Of a stretch of 34,192 bases of DNA, positions 1 through 7,532 are shown one piece after another; the stretch's first letter is position 1; every line of letters begins with the position of its first letter. The stretch spans positions 1 to 34,192 of IMG/VR virus record IMGVR_UViG_3300025112_000079; one strand, 5' to 3'. The DNA is from a virus. Position numbers and translations under genes: made by a program. Below the pieces are notes generated by a model. It did not search any database. It was not told the origin of the DNA and worked only from the letters and a program-made list of their open reading frames with translations.

Positions 1-3
1 AAA

Positions 4-23
4 CCCCCGTCCATCCACGGGGG
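4..23. other. GC-rich hairpin in terminal repeat
   Basis: CCCCCGT (4-10) pairs with ACGGGGG (17-23) across a 6-base loop. On the minus strand it is followed by TTTCG (read in the right copy at 34044-34063), so it could be a weak leftward terminator. On the plus strand no T tract follows. It could also mark a replication or packaging signal. Confidence 0.5.
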
Positions 24-81
24 CATCAAAAGCTCCTGGATGCTTGTGTTATGTGCTGACGTGGGCTAGGGTGTGGTTATT

Positions 82-103
82 GAGGCTAATCACAGAGAGG
101 CTA
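82..103 (+). promoter_or_regulatory. GAGGCTA leader (double copy) before first gene
   Basis: GAGGCTAA at 82-89 is followed by CACA and GAGAGGCTA at 95-103, five bases before the ATG at 109. The second copy gives a Shine-Dalgarno match. The same two-copy arrangement precedes leftward genes starting at 31997 and 33115, so this rightward gene shares the early-gene leader. Confidence 0.75.
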
Positions 104-108
104 TAGAT

Positions 109-372
109 ATGACGTACATATGCGAGCATTTTCAAAACATCCGCCACAACCGGGAGGACGTTGACGATATCGACGACGCTGCCGTTATTTTCGCGGGTCG
201 CATGGCGCGGCGCGACTACGGCCGGTCCGGCCTCGTGGCACACTGCAACAGAGAAGGGTGGTCCGAGGATTTCACCTCGGTGCATTATTCCGCGTTTGTG
301 GGTTTCACAGGTGAGCCGGGCCAAATCTCGTTCTGCGGCCACAATGTGAATTTCACTGTAGTTCAGGCATAG
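109..372 (+). CDS. Small hypothetical early protein (87 aa)
   Basis: I do not recognise this 87-residue protein. It begins MTYICEHFQN and is acidic around residues 17-24. A GTG at 73 could extend it by 12 residues, but the ATG at 109 is preceded by a strong Shine-Dalgarno (GAGAGG) inside the leader motif shared with the small leftward early genes, so it is preferred. It is the only gene between the terminal repeat and the non-coding region before the terminase. Although it lies next to late genes, its leader groups it with the early set. A truncated second copy starts at 34149 because of the terminal repeat. Function unknown. Confidence 0.65.
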   Translation: MTYICEHFQNIRHNREDVDDIDDAAVIFAGRMARRDYGRSGLVAHCNREGWSEDFTSVHYSAFVGFTGEPGQISFCGHNVNFTVVQA

Positions 373-381
373 GCCGGCCCA
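370..381. repeat. 12-bp direct repeat, copy 1 (TAGGCCGGCCCA)
   Basis: Identical to 476-487. It contains the 8-bp palindrome GGCCGGCC and overlaps the stop codon of the first gene. Confidence 0.85.
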
Positions 382-475
382 TCTTATAACTGCCCTTACG
401 CTAGACCGTCTTCTGGCTGCTCGGAAGGGCCAGGATGCCGACGACGACGGCGCGGCGTGAGGGCCTAGCCTAGCC

Positions 476-487
476 TAGGCCGGCCCA
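476..487. repeat. 12-bp direct repeat, copy 2 (TAGGCCGGCCCA)
   Basis: Second copy, 106 bases from the first. It is preceded by tandem GCCTA units (463-477) and followed by tandem CCAGGA (485-496). Confidence 0.85.
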
Positions 488-493
488 GGACCA

Positions 494-515
494 GGACCGG
501 GCGCGGACCGGGCGC
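494..515. repeat. Tandem 11-bp repeat (GGACCGGGCGC x2)
   Basis: Two perfect head-to-tail copies at 494-504 and 505-515. Candidate terminase small subunit binding repeats by position only. Confidence 0.8.
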
Positions 516-569
516 GTAGCGCGGCGCCGGCCGGCTCGGCTCGGTATGGGGCCCCGACGGCAGTTTCCG

Positions 570-586
570 GCTCGGCTTCGCCGAGC
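570..586. other. Hairpin in terminase upstream region
   Basis: GCTCGGC (570-576) pairs with GCCGAGC (580-586) over a TTC loop. No T tract follows on either strand, so it is not a typical terminator. Confidence 0.6.
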
Positions 587-682
587 GGACTCGACGCCGG
601 GGGTCGGTGTCGTTGACGTTTACAGGCCTATTACACCCACACACAACCACCCCCTCCTCACCTCATTCCATCTGATTGCCCC

Positions 683-712
683 TAGACAGCTTTATGATGC
701 TTGGGCTATTAA
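683..712 (+). promoter_or_regulatory. Possible sigma-70-like promoter for late operon
   Basis: TAGACA (683-688, one mismatch to the -35 consensus), an 18-base spacer and TATTAA (707-712). The predicted transcript start would fall at about 718-720, directly at the ATG at 722, giving a leaderless message. There is no Shine-Dalgarno before that ATG. Weak, unverified. Confidence 0.3.
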
Positions 713-721
713 GTTTTACTT

Positions 722-1171
722 ATGGATGAGCCGTTTACTGATGGTCTCCCTGATTTGGGGGAAATTGTAAAAAAGCCTCGCGGTGCGCCTCGCCCGTATC
801 ACAAGCCATCGGAGGTAACCCGCAAGACGGTGATGGCTGCGGTTGGCATGGGCTTGGATCAGAACTCTATCTGCGCCTTGTTGGATATAGCGCCCAAGAC
901 GCTGCGGAAGTTCTACCGCCGTGAGCTAGATACGGGTGCGGCCAGGGCTAATATGAGTGTGGCGAAGAGCCTCTATGGCAGGGCCAGCGGCGGCAAGGAC
1001 ACCATCGCAAGTATATTTTGGTTGAAGGCACGGGCTGGTTGGCAAGATACGACCAAGACGGTGCATGAGGGATTGCCGGAGAGTATTACGGTGACGTTTG
1101 CGCTGGAGCCTCCCAAGGAAGAGGCGAAGATGATTGATATTACTCCAACGGAGAGTGGTAAGGGGGACTGA
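722..1171 (+). CDS. terS: Terminase small subunit
   Basis: A 149-residue protein that should recognise phage DNA and hand it to the large terminase subunit during packaging. Residues about 34-66 form a helix-turn-helix-like segment (RKTVMAAVGMGLDQ followed by ICALLDIAPKTLRKFY), as in many small terminases of this gene order. The C-terminal part (KDTIASIFWLKARAGWQ) is also typical of the family. It overlaps the large subunit by one base (TGATG), so translation is probably coupled. No Shine-Dalgarno precedes the ATG, and a possible promoter lies immediately upstream. Identification rests on the motif and on position directly before the large subunit. Confidence 0.85.
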   Translation: MDEPFTDGLPDLGEIVKKPRGAPRPYHKPSEVTRKTVMAAVGMGLDQNSICALLDIAPKTLRKFYRRELDTGAARANMSVAKSLYGRASGGKDTIASIFWLKARAGWQDTTKTVHEGLPESITVTFALEPPKEEAKMIDITPTESGKGD

Positions 1172-2502
1172 TGGAGATACAGATTCCCTATACGCCACGG
1201 CCCCAGCAGCTTGATCTGCACCGGAATGACAGGCGGTTCAAGATTTGTGTGAGCCACCGGCGGTGGGGGAAGAGTGTTTATGCGGTAACGGAGTTGCTGG
1301 CCAAGGCGCTGGAGTTGAAGACCGAGCGCCGTGACGGCAGGTTCATGTATCTTGCGCCGTATTATCGTCAGGCCAAGCAAGTGGCGTGGGATTATTTGTG
1401 TTATTACGCCAAGGACTTGCCGGGCACCAAGATCAATCAGTCGGAACTCAGGGTTGATTTGATTAACGGCAGCCGTATCCGGCTGGCGGGTGCGGGGGAT
1501 GATCCCGATGCGTTGAGGGGGATTTTCCTGGACGGGGTGATTTTGGACGAATATGCCGATATGTCGCCCCGTGTGTGGTCGGAGATCATCCGGCCGAGTT
1601 TGGTTGATCGTAAGGGCTGGGCGATATTCATCGGGACGCCGAAGGGAAGAAACCATTTCTGGCGTCTTTATGAGGATGTCGGCGATGACGGTGAGTGGCA
1701 CCGGGCAATATATCGGGCGTCCGAGACGGAAGTAATCGAGCCCGACGAGCTTGCGGCTGCCAAGCGCGAGATGGGCGAGGACGAATATCTACAGGAATTT
1801 GAATGCTCGTGGACGGCTGCGATCAAGGGCAGCTACTACGGAGGGATCATAGATGACGCTGATAAGGAAGGCCGGATTTGCCGTGTGGAGTACGATGAGG
1901 AGCTGCCTGTCCATGTTGCGTGGGATTTGGGGATCAGCGATTCATGCGCTCTGTGGTTTTTTCAGGTCACTATGGGCGAAGTGCGCGTCATTGATTACTA
2001 CGAACACAACAACGTAGGGCTCGAACACTACGTCAGGATCATGCAGGAGAAGGGCTATCGGTACGGTGATGACTGGTTGCCCCACGATGCCAAGGTTCGT
2101 GAGCTTGGCACCGGCAGAACCCGCGCCGAGACGCTGATAAATATGGGCCGAAAGCCCAAGATCGTGCCCAGCCAGAAGATCGCGGATGGCATCAACGCAG
2201 CTCGGCTGTTGCTTCACCACTGTTACTTCGATGAGCTAAATTGTGAGCAAGGACTCAATGCACTCCGTTCCTATCAGAGGGAATGGGATGACGTGAAGCG
2301 CGTGTTCCGCAAGACGCCGCTCCATAATTGGGCGTCACATGCCGCTGATTCCTTTAGATATTTGGCGATTGCCTACCGTAATCTGAAGCCCAAGGAGCCG
2401 GAGTCTGACTGGCAAGAAGAAATGTTGAAGAAGCCCAGTCTTGACGACTTGTGGGGAATACACGATCTTGAGGAGCGAAATCACATGGAGCCGCGTATCT
2501 GA
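1171..2502 (+). CDS. terL: Terminase large subunit (ATPase and nuclease)
   Basis: A 443-residue packaging motor protein that hydrolyses ATP to pump DNA into the prohead and cuts it with its nuclease domain. Walker A is SHRRWGKS at residues 28-35 and Walker B is VILDEYAD at 123-130. The RNase H-like nuclease shows an Asp in AWDLGIS (D252), DYYEH (about 275-279), an Asp in LPHDAK (D305) and AADSFRY (D393). Length and motif order are normal for the family. It starts at an ATG that overlaps the small-subunit stop by one base and ends overlapping the next start by one base. Confidence 0.95.
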   Translation: MEIQIPYTPRPQQLDLHRNDRRFKICVSHRRWGKSVYAVTELLAKALELKTERRDGRFMYLAPYYRQAKQVAWDYLCYYAKDLPGTKINQSELRVDLINGSRIRLAGAGDDPDALRGIFLDGVILDEYADMSPRVWSEIIRPSLVDRKGWAIFIGTPKGRNHFWRLYEDVGDDGEWHRAIYRASETEVIEPDELAAAKREMGEDEYLQEFECSWTAAIKGSYYGGIIDDADKEGRICRVEYDEELPVHVAWDLGISDSCALWFFQVTMGEVRVIDYYEHNNVGLEHYVRIMQEKGYRYGDDWLPHDAKVRELGTGRTRAETLINMGRKPKIVPSQKIADGINAARLLLHHCYFDELNCEQGLNALRSYQREWDDVKRVFRKTPLHNWASHAADSFRYLAIAYRNLKPKEPESDWQEEMLKKPSLDDLWGIHDLEERNHMEPRI

Positions 2503-2879
2503 TGGCGATTGATTACGGCTTTGCTTCGGAAGACGCTGCCCAGATGGGCGGTGTGCTTATGGCGAAGATAACGGTGAAGACCACTGAATCGCCCGGCGAC
2601 TATAGTGGTGTTCCGGTTACCACCGAGACCGTCGAGGAAATTCCGCTGATTCCTCCAATGCAGGGGCCAGCGCCCATGATGATGCCGATGCCCCCGCCGG
2701 ATATCGGGGCCATGCCAAATCCTGGTATGCCTCCCGGTATGGCTCCTGGCGCACAAATGATGCCGCCACAGCCTGGAGCGCCGATGCCTGGGATGCCTGG
2801 GATGCCGCCCACACCGGGGGCTGGGTCAATGGGCGCGCAAGCTGCCCAGCAAGTCATGCAGCAATTTGGAACGGCGTGA
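2502..2879 (+). CDS. Pro/Met/Gly-rich small protein
   Basis: A 125-residue protein of unknown role. The first 50 residues look ordinary. Residues about 50-112 are a low-complexity run of Pro, Met, Gly and Ala with many PMPG-like units, and the end is Gln/Ala-rich. Such a region is likely disordered. It overlaps the large terminase stop by one base and is itself overlapped by the next gene through GTGA, so it belongs to the late operon and may be a minor structural or packaging-associated protein. No family recognised. Confidence 0.7.
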   Translation: MAIDYGFASEDAAQMGGVLMAKITVKTTESPGDYSGVPVTTETVEEIPLIPPMQGPAPMMMPMPPPDIGAMPNPGMPPGMAPGAQMMPPQPGAPMPGMPGMPPTPGAGSMGAQAAQQVMQQFGTA

Positions 2880-3274
2880 ATTATTGGGAAACCAAATCTC
2901 TGGAGGAGATGTCCGTCAGTGAATGGGAGTCCCTATGTGATGGATGCGGCAAATGCTGTGCGGTCAAAATCAGAAGCGCGGAAACGGAAGAGGTCTTCTA
3001 TACCGATCTTGCTTGTCATTTGCTTGATACCACTGAAATACGCTGTACCGATTATGGGCATCGCTCACAGCGCGTTCCGAATTGCGTCATATTGTCGCCG
3101 CAGTCCGTTCGTGAGTGCGATTGGCTCCCTGATCCTTGCGCGTATGCGAAATTGGCACGGGGCGAGCCGCTGGAATGGTGGCACCCCCTGGTCTCCGGTA
3201 GCGCCGACACCGTGCAGGGCGCCGGAATCTCTGTCCGTGGCAAGATAAGCGGAGCGAGCATTAGCGATGGCTGA
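2876..3274 (+). CDS. UPF0260 / YcgN-family cysteine-cluster protein
   Basis: A 132-residue protein closely matching the bacterial UPF0260 (YcgN, YkgJ-like) family. Recognisable blocks are the N-terminal YWETKSLEEMS then EWESLCDGCGKCC (Cys 21, 24, 27, 28), Cys 47, 57 and 70, DWLPDPCAY (Cys 88), and the hallmark WWHPLVSG followed by AGISVRG (residues 101-121). The family is predicted to bind zinc or iron; its biochemical role is unknown to me. Compared with cellular copies it lacks part of the usual C-terminal tail. It starts with GTG overlapping the previous stop and runs 8 bases into the portal gene, so it is fully built into the packaging/head operon, an unusual place for a cellular gene. 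Confidence 0.88.
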   Translation: MNYWETKSLEEMSVSEWESLCDGCGKCCAVKIRSAETEEVFYTDLACHLLDTTEIRCTDYGHRSQRVPNCVILSPQSVRECDWLPDPCAYAKLARGEPLEWWHPLVSGSADTVQGAGISVRGKISGASISDG

Positions 3275-5201
3275 TAAAGACGACACACGCGCTGAACAGG
3301 AAAAGCTCCTCGGCCCGTCACGCTACTGGCAGAACGAGTTAGAGCAAGCCAGCCAGTTCGAGCGCGATTGGCGTGAGCGCGGCAACCGTGTGGTGGAACG
3401 CTACCGCGACGAGCGCGGTGGGAATGCGGTTATCGGCCCGATTGCCAGCCGATTCAATATCTTGTGGGCCAATACGGAAACGCTGAAGGGCGCGCTGTTT
3501 GCTCGTATGGCGAAGCCCGATGTGCGGCGGCGGTTCCCCGATCCCAATCCCGCAGCCCGACAGGTGGCTATTCTGTTGGAGCGCACCCTTTCATACGATC
3601 TCGATACCTATGATGCCAGCAGGCCACTGAAATCGGCATTGGAAGATTACCTGTTGCCAGGACGCGGTGTGGTCTGGGTCGTTTATGAGCCGATCATCAT
3701 CAAGGAAAAGATCAAGGTCGAGGTCAAGGACGACGGTATTGATATCGTCGAGGAAGAGGAAGTAGAACACGTCGGCGATCAGCGGTGCCGTTTTGAATAC
3801 GTCCACTGGCAGGATTATCGCGAGAGCCCCAGCCGCAGACCTGAAGACGCGACATGGCGGGCGCGGCGACATCTGTTTACACGGGATGAGCTGGTAGGGC
3901 GTGGATTTGCCCATGCCTATGAGGTGCCGCTGACGTGGATGCCTGATACGGACAGCAATGAACAGTTGGACGAAATCTATAATCGGGCGGAAGTCTGGGA
4001 GATTTGGGACAAGGTCCAGCGCAAGCGTCTGTTTGTAGCGTCAGGATACAAGGATTTGCTGGCGGAGGACGATGATCCATACCAGTTGGAGGATTTCTTC
4101 CCCACTCCTGTTCCGCTGATCGCGGTGCGGACTAACAATACCTCTGTTCCTGTTCCCGAGTTTACGTTGTACCAGGATCAGGCCGATGAGCTGGACCGGG
4201 TGACAAGTCGGATCACGCATCTGATCGAGGGATTGAAGCGGCGGGGCGTCTACGATTCTTCGGTGCCGGAACTCGCTAACCTAGCAACCGCAGGAGATAA
4301 CGATTTTGTGCCGTCGGAGAATTTTTCCTCGTTAGCCCAAAAGGGTGGTCTGTCGGTTGTGTTCCAGACCGAGGATATTTCCCAGATTTCTACCGTGCTT
4401 CAGGGTCTCTATACGCAACGCGCCCAGGTTCTTCAGATCATCTACGAGGTGACGGGCATCTCGGACATCATTCGGGGTGGTGGAACCAAAGCCAGCGAGA
4501 GTGCGACCGCGCAGCAACTGAAGGCGCAATACGGATCGATGCGGCTGCGCTTACGCCAGGACGCGATTCAGAAATATATCCGTGATCTGTTCCGCATCAA
4601 GGCTGAGTTGATCGCCGAGAACTACGAGCCGGAGATTCTTGAGCGTATTACGGGGATGGAAGTCACCGATGAGATGCTTCAGATCATGCGGAACGACAAG
4701 ACCCGTCACTATCAGATAGATGTTGAGACCGACAGCACCGTATTCGCGGACGAAGAAGAGATGAAGCGGACGCGGGTGGAATTTGCCAACGTCATGGGCG
4801 GCTACCTCGTTCAGGCAATAGAGGCAACGCGGAACGCCCCAGAGCTGACGCCCATCGCATTTGAGATTCTCAAGTTTGTCTCAGGGGCATGGAAGATCGG
4901 GCGTAATTTCGAGGATGTCATAGATCAAACCGAATCCCAGGTGATGCAGCAGCTTCAGGCCATGCAGCAGCAGCCACCGCAGCCTGATCCTGAAGAACGC
5001 ATTGCCCAGCAGCGTATTGCCGCCGAGCTGGAGCGTGAGAAGCTGAAGCAAGAGGGTAAGCTGGCAGATATCACCTCACGGGAGCGCAGCAAGACTGCTG
5101 AAATCCAAGAAGAATCCCGCGCTTCGTCTGAGCGCGTCCGTTCCAAGGAAGATCTGGCAATACTTGACGCTGAGATGAAAATGATGACGGAGGGGCGATG
5201 A
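3267..5201 (+). CDS. Portal protein
   Basis: A 644-residue protein expected to form the dodecameric ring at the capsid vertex through which DNA enters and leaves. Support: position between terminase and scaffold, size, an N-terminal segment with NRVVERYRDERG and FNILWANTETLKGALFAR (about 40-80), a central region with a run of Asp/Glu (about 150-170), the VTGISDIIRGGGTKASESATAQQLKAQYG block (about 395-420) characteristic of podovirus portals, and a long Gln/Glu/Lys-rich coiled-coil C-terminus (about 550-640) like the barrel of large P22-type portals. The ATG lies inside the end of the previous gene. Confidence 0.9.
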   Translation: MADKDDTRAEQEKLLGPSRYWQNELEQASQFERDWRERGNRVVERYRDERGGNAVIGPIASRFNILWANTETLKGALFARMAKPDVRRRFPDPNPAARQVAILLERTLSYDLDTYDASRPLKSALEDYLLPGRGVVWVVYEPIIIKEKIKVEVKDDGIDIVEEEEVEHVGDQRCRFEYVHWQDYRESPSRRPEDATWRARRHLFTRDELVGRGFAHAYEVPLTWMPDTDSNEQLDEIYNRAEVWEIWDKVQRKRLFVASGYKDLLAEDDDPYQLEDFFPTPVPLIAVRTNNTSVPVPEFTLYQDQADELDRVTSRITHLIEGLKRRGVYDSSVPELANLATAGDNDFVPSENFSSLAQKGGLSVVFQTEDISQISTVLQGLYTQRAQVLQIIYEVTGISDIIRGGGTKASESATAQQLKAQYGSMRLRLRQDAIQKYIRDLFRIKAELIAENYEPEILERITGMEVTDEMLQIMRNDKTRHYQIDVETDSTVFADEEEMKRTRVEFANVMGGYLVQAIEATRNAPELTPIAFEILKFVSGAWKIGRNFEDVIDQTESQVMQQLQAMQQQPPQPDPEERIAQQRIAAELEREKLKQEGKLADITSRERSKTAEIQEESRASSERVRSKEDLAILDAEMKMMTEGR

Positions 5202-5470
5202 CCCCCGGTCACTACACTAAGAATTACGGCGACATCAAATGGTCGCGCAGGACGCGGCTGCGCCGCGTGGATGACGTGCGCCCCCAGCAGACTTTTGTCG
5301 TGATGAAGGACATAGAGCCGTTCGTCTCGCCTGTTGACGGAAAGGTTGTTGGCAGTCGTTCGTCATTGCGCGAACATGAGCGACGGCATAATGTGCGCCA
5401 GATTGGCAATGATTGGTCGGGAACGGAGCGGCCGAATAATTGGGACCAGATAAGAAATGACCGATACTGA
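5198..5470 (+). CDS. Conserved small phage protein after portal
   Basis: A 90-residue protein overlapping the portal stop by ATGA and the scaffold start by 14 bases. The segment with VVMKDIEPFVSPVDGKVVGSR, then LREHERRHNVRQIGND (about residues 34-72), follows a pattern I recall in small proteins encoded next to portals in many phages, but I know no assigned function. The histidines HERRH could bind metal. No signal peptide or membrane segment. A role in head assembly is inferred only from position. Confidence 0.7.
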   Translation: MTPGHYTKNYGDIKWSRRTRLRRVDDVRPQQTFVVMKDIEPFVSPVDGKVVGSRSSLREHERRHNVRQIGNDWSGTERPNNWDQIRNDRY

Positions 5471-6530
5471 GACTAGCACCCCGGAGTCGGGGCCAGCGTC
5501 AGAGCCAATAACTCTTGACGGTGTTTTAGAGAGTGTGATTAGCGGAGAGTTCACGGACGGCAAGCCGGAACCCACTCCCAGTGAGCCCCAACCCCTTGCC
5601 GGAGAAACAAGTGCGGAAGAAGTCGAAGTCCAGTCGGACCCATCAGACGATGCCGCCGAGGGCCATGAGGGCGCAGATGTGGAGGCCACTCCCGATAGGG
5701 AGCCAGAGCCGGATGCACTTTCTGCACCCAAGACATGGCCCGCTGAACACCGTGAGGCGTTTGAGCATCTTCCCGAAGATCAGCGGAGCTTTATGCTCCA
5801 ACGGGAGCAAGAGCGTGATGCGGCGTTCACTCGCAAGACAACTGACCTCGCAGAGCAGCGGAGACAGATAGAGAGCCTTCAAGGCGTTCTGGCACCTTAC
5901 AAGCAGCAGATGCAAGCTCACGGGATTAGCGAAGCTGAGTATGTTTCGCGTCTTATGACCTATGATAATGCGCTAAGGCAGAACCCCAAATTGGCTCTCC
6001 AAAATCTCGCCCAGCATTACGGGATTAGATTGTCTGGTGATTCGGGTGTGGATTATGTGGAGGAGACTCCAAGCGATCCGCAAATTCTTCAACTGCAACA
6101 GCAACTGAACCAGACTCAGGCTCATATCCAGACGATGCAGCAGTCGCAAGTCATGGCTCAACAGCAACAGCTTGTGGATCAGGTTGAGAGCTTCTCTACG
6201 GCAAAAGATGCCAAGGGGAATCTCAAGCATCCGCATTTTGAAAAGCTGCGTGAGCGCATGGGGCGGCTGGTAAATGCCGGAGAGACCACGGATTTGGACG
6301 AAGCCTACGGGATGGCGCTCCGCTTGGACAATGATCTCTACAATGAGGCCATTACCAATGAGCGCAATGCTGTATCCAAAAAGGAAGACGACAGGCGCAA
6401 GGCGGCTGTCCAGAAAGCCAAGAAGATACAGCCTACGCGCGGACATGGCGCACTGCCCGGTGGCTCCGTCAAGCCATCTGATCTTGATGACATTTTACGC
6501 ACTTCGATTGGATCGACTGTTTCTGGCTGA
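5457..6530 (+). CDS. Scaffold protein
   Basis: A 357-residue, very acidic protein that should guide major capsid assembly and then leave the prohead. The first 95 residues are rich in Glu, Asp, Pro and Ser and look disordered. KTWPAEHREAFEHLPEDQRSFML (about 92-114) is a block common in podovirus scaffolds. Residues about 125-260 form Gln-rich coiled coil. The C-terminus is basic (KKEDDRRKAAVQKAKK), as expected for a capsid-binding tail. The location between portal and major capsid protein fits. Confidence 0.85.
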   Translation: MTDTETSTPESGPASEPITLDGVLESVISGEFTDGKPEPTPSEPQPLAGETSAEEVEVQSDPSDDAAEGHEGADVEATPDREPEPDALSAPKTWPAEHREAFEHLPEDQRSFMLQREQERDAAFTRKTTDLAEQRRQIESLQGVLAPYKQQMQAHGISEAEYVSRLMTYDNALRQNPKLALQNLAQHYGIRLSGDSGVDYVEETPSDPQILQLQQQLNQTQAHIQTMQQSQVMAQQQQLVDQVESFSTAKDAKGNLKHPHFEKLRERMGRLVNAGETTDLDEAYGMALRLDNDLYNEAITNERNAVSKKEDDRRKAAVQKAKKIQPTRGHGALPGGSVKPSDLDDILRTSIGSTVSG

Positions 6531-6564
6531 CGTTGTGTTGCTCTTATGATGGGAGCAAGCACAG

Positions 6565-7521
6565 ATGGCTACTTCTCCAAATAGTACCTATACGGAGATC
6601 GTGACCACGACGCTTGCTGGTTACTCCAAAAAGATGGCCGACAACGTGACCAACAACAACGCGTTGTTGCGTCACATTGACCAGAACGGGAACAAGTCTC
6701 CCGCGACGGGTCGGACCATTGTCCAGGAGCTTGAGTATGCTACGAACTCGACTACCAAGTGGTATTCGGGTTACGAGGTACTTGATACTTCGACCAGCAA
6801 CGTCTTTACCGCTGCCGAGTTCAACTACAAGCAGTTGGCGGGCAACGTGGTTATCTCCGGTCTTGAGCAGGTCGAGAATTCCGGCCCCGAGCAGATATTC
6901 AATCTGCTCAAAAGCCGTATTCGGAACCTTGAGAAATCGCTCAAGAATACGATGGCGGCTGCGCTTTATGCAGACGGCACCGGCACTGATTCCAAGGAAT
7001 TGGGTGGGTTGCAGCTATTGGTTCCAGGCACCGTGGGTAACACGGTCGGTGGGATCAACAGCACGACCTATTCGTTCTGGCAGAATCAGGTCTATGACTT
7101 CTCGACGGAAAGCGTCGCCGCTTCCGCAACCACGATCCAGACGGCCATGAACACTCTGTGGCTGGCTTGTATCCGTGGCGCGGATCGGCCAGATGTGATC
7201 GTCGGGGATACGACTTATTTCGGGTACTACTGGGCGTCTCTTCAGACGAACCAGCGGTTTACGAGCGATGAGTCGGCAGCGGCTGGATTCATGAATCTTA
7301 TGTTCATGGACGCTCCGGTGTACTACGACGATCAGTGCCCGACGACCAAGATGTACTTCCTCAACACGGACTATCTGTTCCTCAGATATGCCGATGGGCG
7401 GGAGTTCGTGCCTCTTGGTGAGAAGGCTTCTGTTAACCAGGATGCTCTTGTCATGCCTGTTGCTTGGGCCGGAAATATGGCTGTAAGCAACCGCGCACGG
7501 CAGGGTGTCATCCAAGCCTAG
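6565..7521 (+). CDS. Major capsid protein
   Basis: A 318-residue protein placed directly after the scaffold with its own 34-base leader. It starts MATSPNSTYTEIVTTTLAGY and continues with motifs seen in this capsid family (NNALLRHIDQNGN, SGYEVLDTSTSN, LKSRIRNLEKSLKNTMAAALY). Size and composition suit an HK97-fold coat protein, but the fold is inferred, not shown. The Shine-Dalgarno GGGAG (6551-6555) partly lies in the 3' arm of a small hairpin (TTGCTC 6538-6543 with GAGCAA 6553-6558), which might tune expression. Confidence 0.88.
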   Translation: MATSPNSTYTEIVTTTLAGYSKKMADNVTNNNALLRHIDQNGNKSPATGRTIVQELEYATNSTTKWYSGYEVLDTSTSNVFTAAEFNYKQLAGNVVISGLEQVENSGPEQIFNLLKSRIRNLEKSLKNTMAAALYADGTGTDSKELGGLQLLVPGTVGNTVGGINSTTYSFWQNQVYDFSTESVAASATTIQTAMNTLWLACIRGADRPDVIVGDTTYFGYYWASLQTNQRFTSDESAAAGFMNLMFMDAPVYYDDQCPTTKMYFLNTDYLFLRYADGREFVPLGEKASVNQDALVMPVAWAGNMAVSNRARQGVIQA

Positions 7522-7532
7522 AGGAGGAGCGA

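Larger units (their letters stand above)
1..152. repeat. Left copy of 152-bp terminal direct repeat
   Basis: Bases 1-152 match 34041-34192 except for two adjacent bases (TC at 34-35, CT in the right copy). The repeat holds a hairpin, the leader of the first gene and its first codons. It means either that the contig closes into a circle of about 34,040 bp or that the virion has short direct terminal repeats. Confidence 0.95.
373..721. other. Non-coding, GC-rich repeat region before terminase; candidate packaging site
   Basis: About 350 bases without a credible gene. Within it are a 12-bp direct repeat (370-381 and 476-487), three GCCTA units (463-477), two 11-bp tandem units (494-515), a 7-bp hairpin (570-586), then a pyrimidine/A-rich stretch (620-680) and a possible promoter (683-712). 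Packaging sites often sit beside the terminase small subunit gene, so a cos or pac site is the natural guess. That is inference from position and repeat content. Confidence 0.45.

Noticed and set aside
4-23. Strong terminator call for the hairpin in the terminal repeat
   Set aside because: Only a short TTT follows on one strand and none on the other, so it is listed as a hairpin, not a terminator.
73-108. GTG at 73 as start of the first gene
   Set aside because: It would place the conserved leader and Shine-Dalgarno inside the coding sequence; ATG 109 is better.
465-650. Leftward 61-codon frame in the GC-rich block
   Set aside because: Arg/Pro/Gly-rich product typical of non-coding GC-rich DNA; no ribosome site.
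546-770. Rightward 74-codon frame before the terminase
   Set aside because: No ribosome site, runs into the terminase gene in another frame and has repeat-derived composition.
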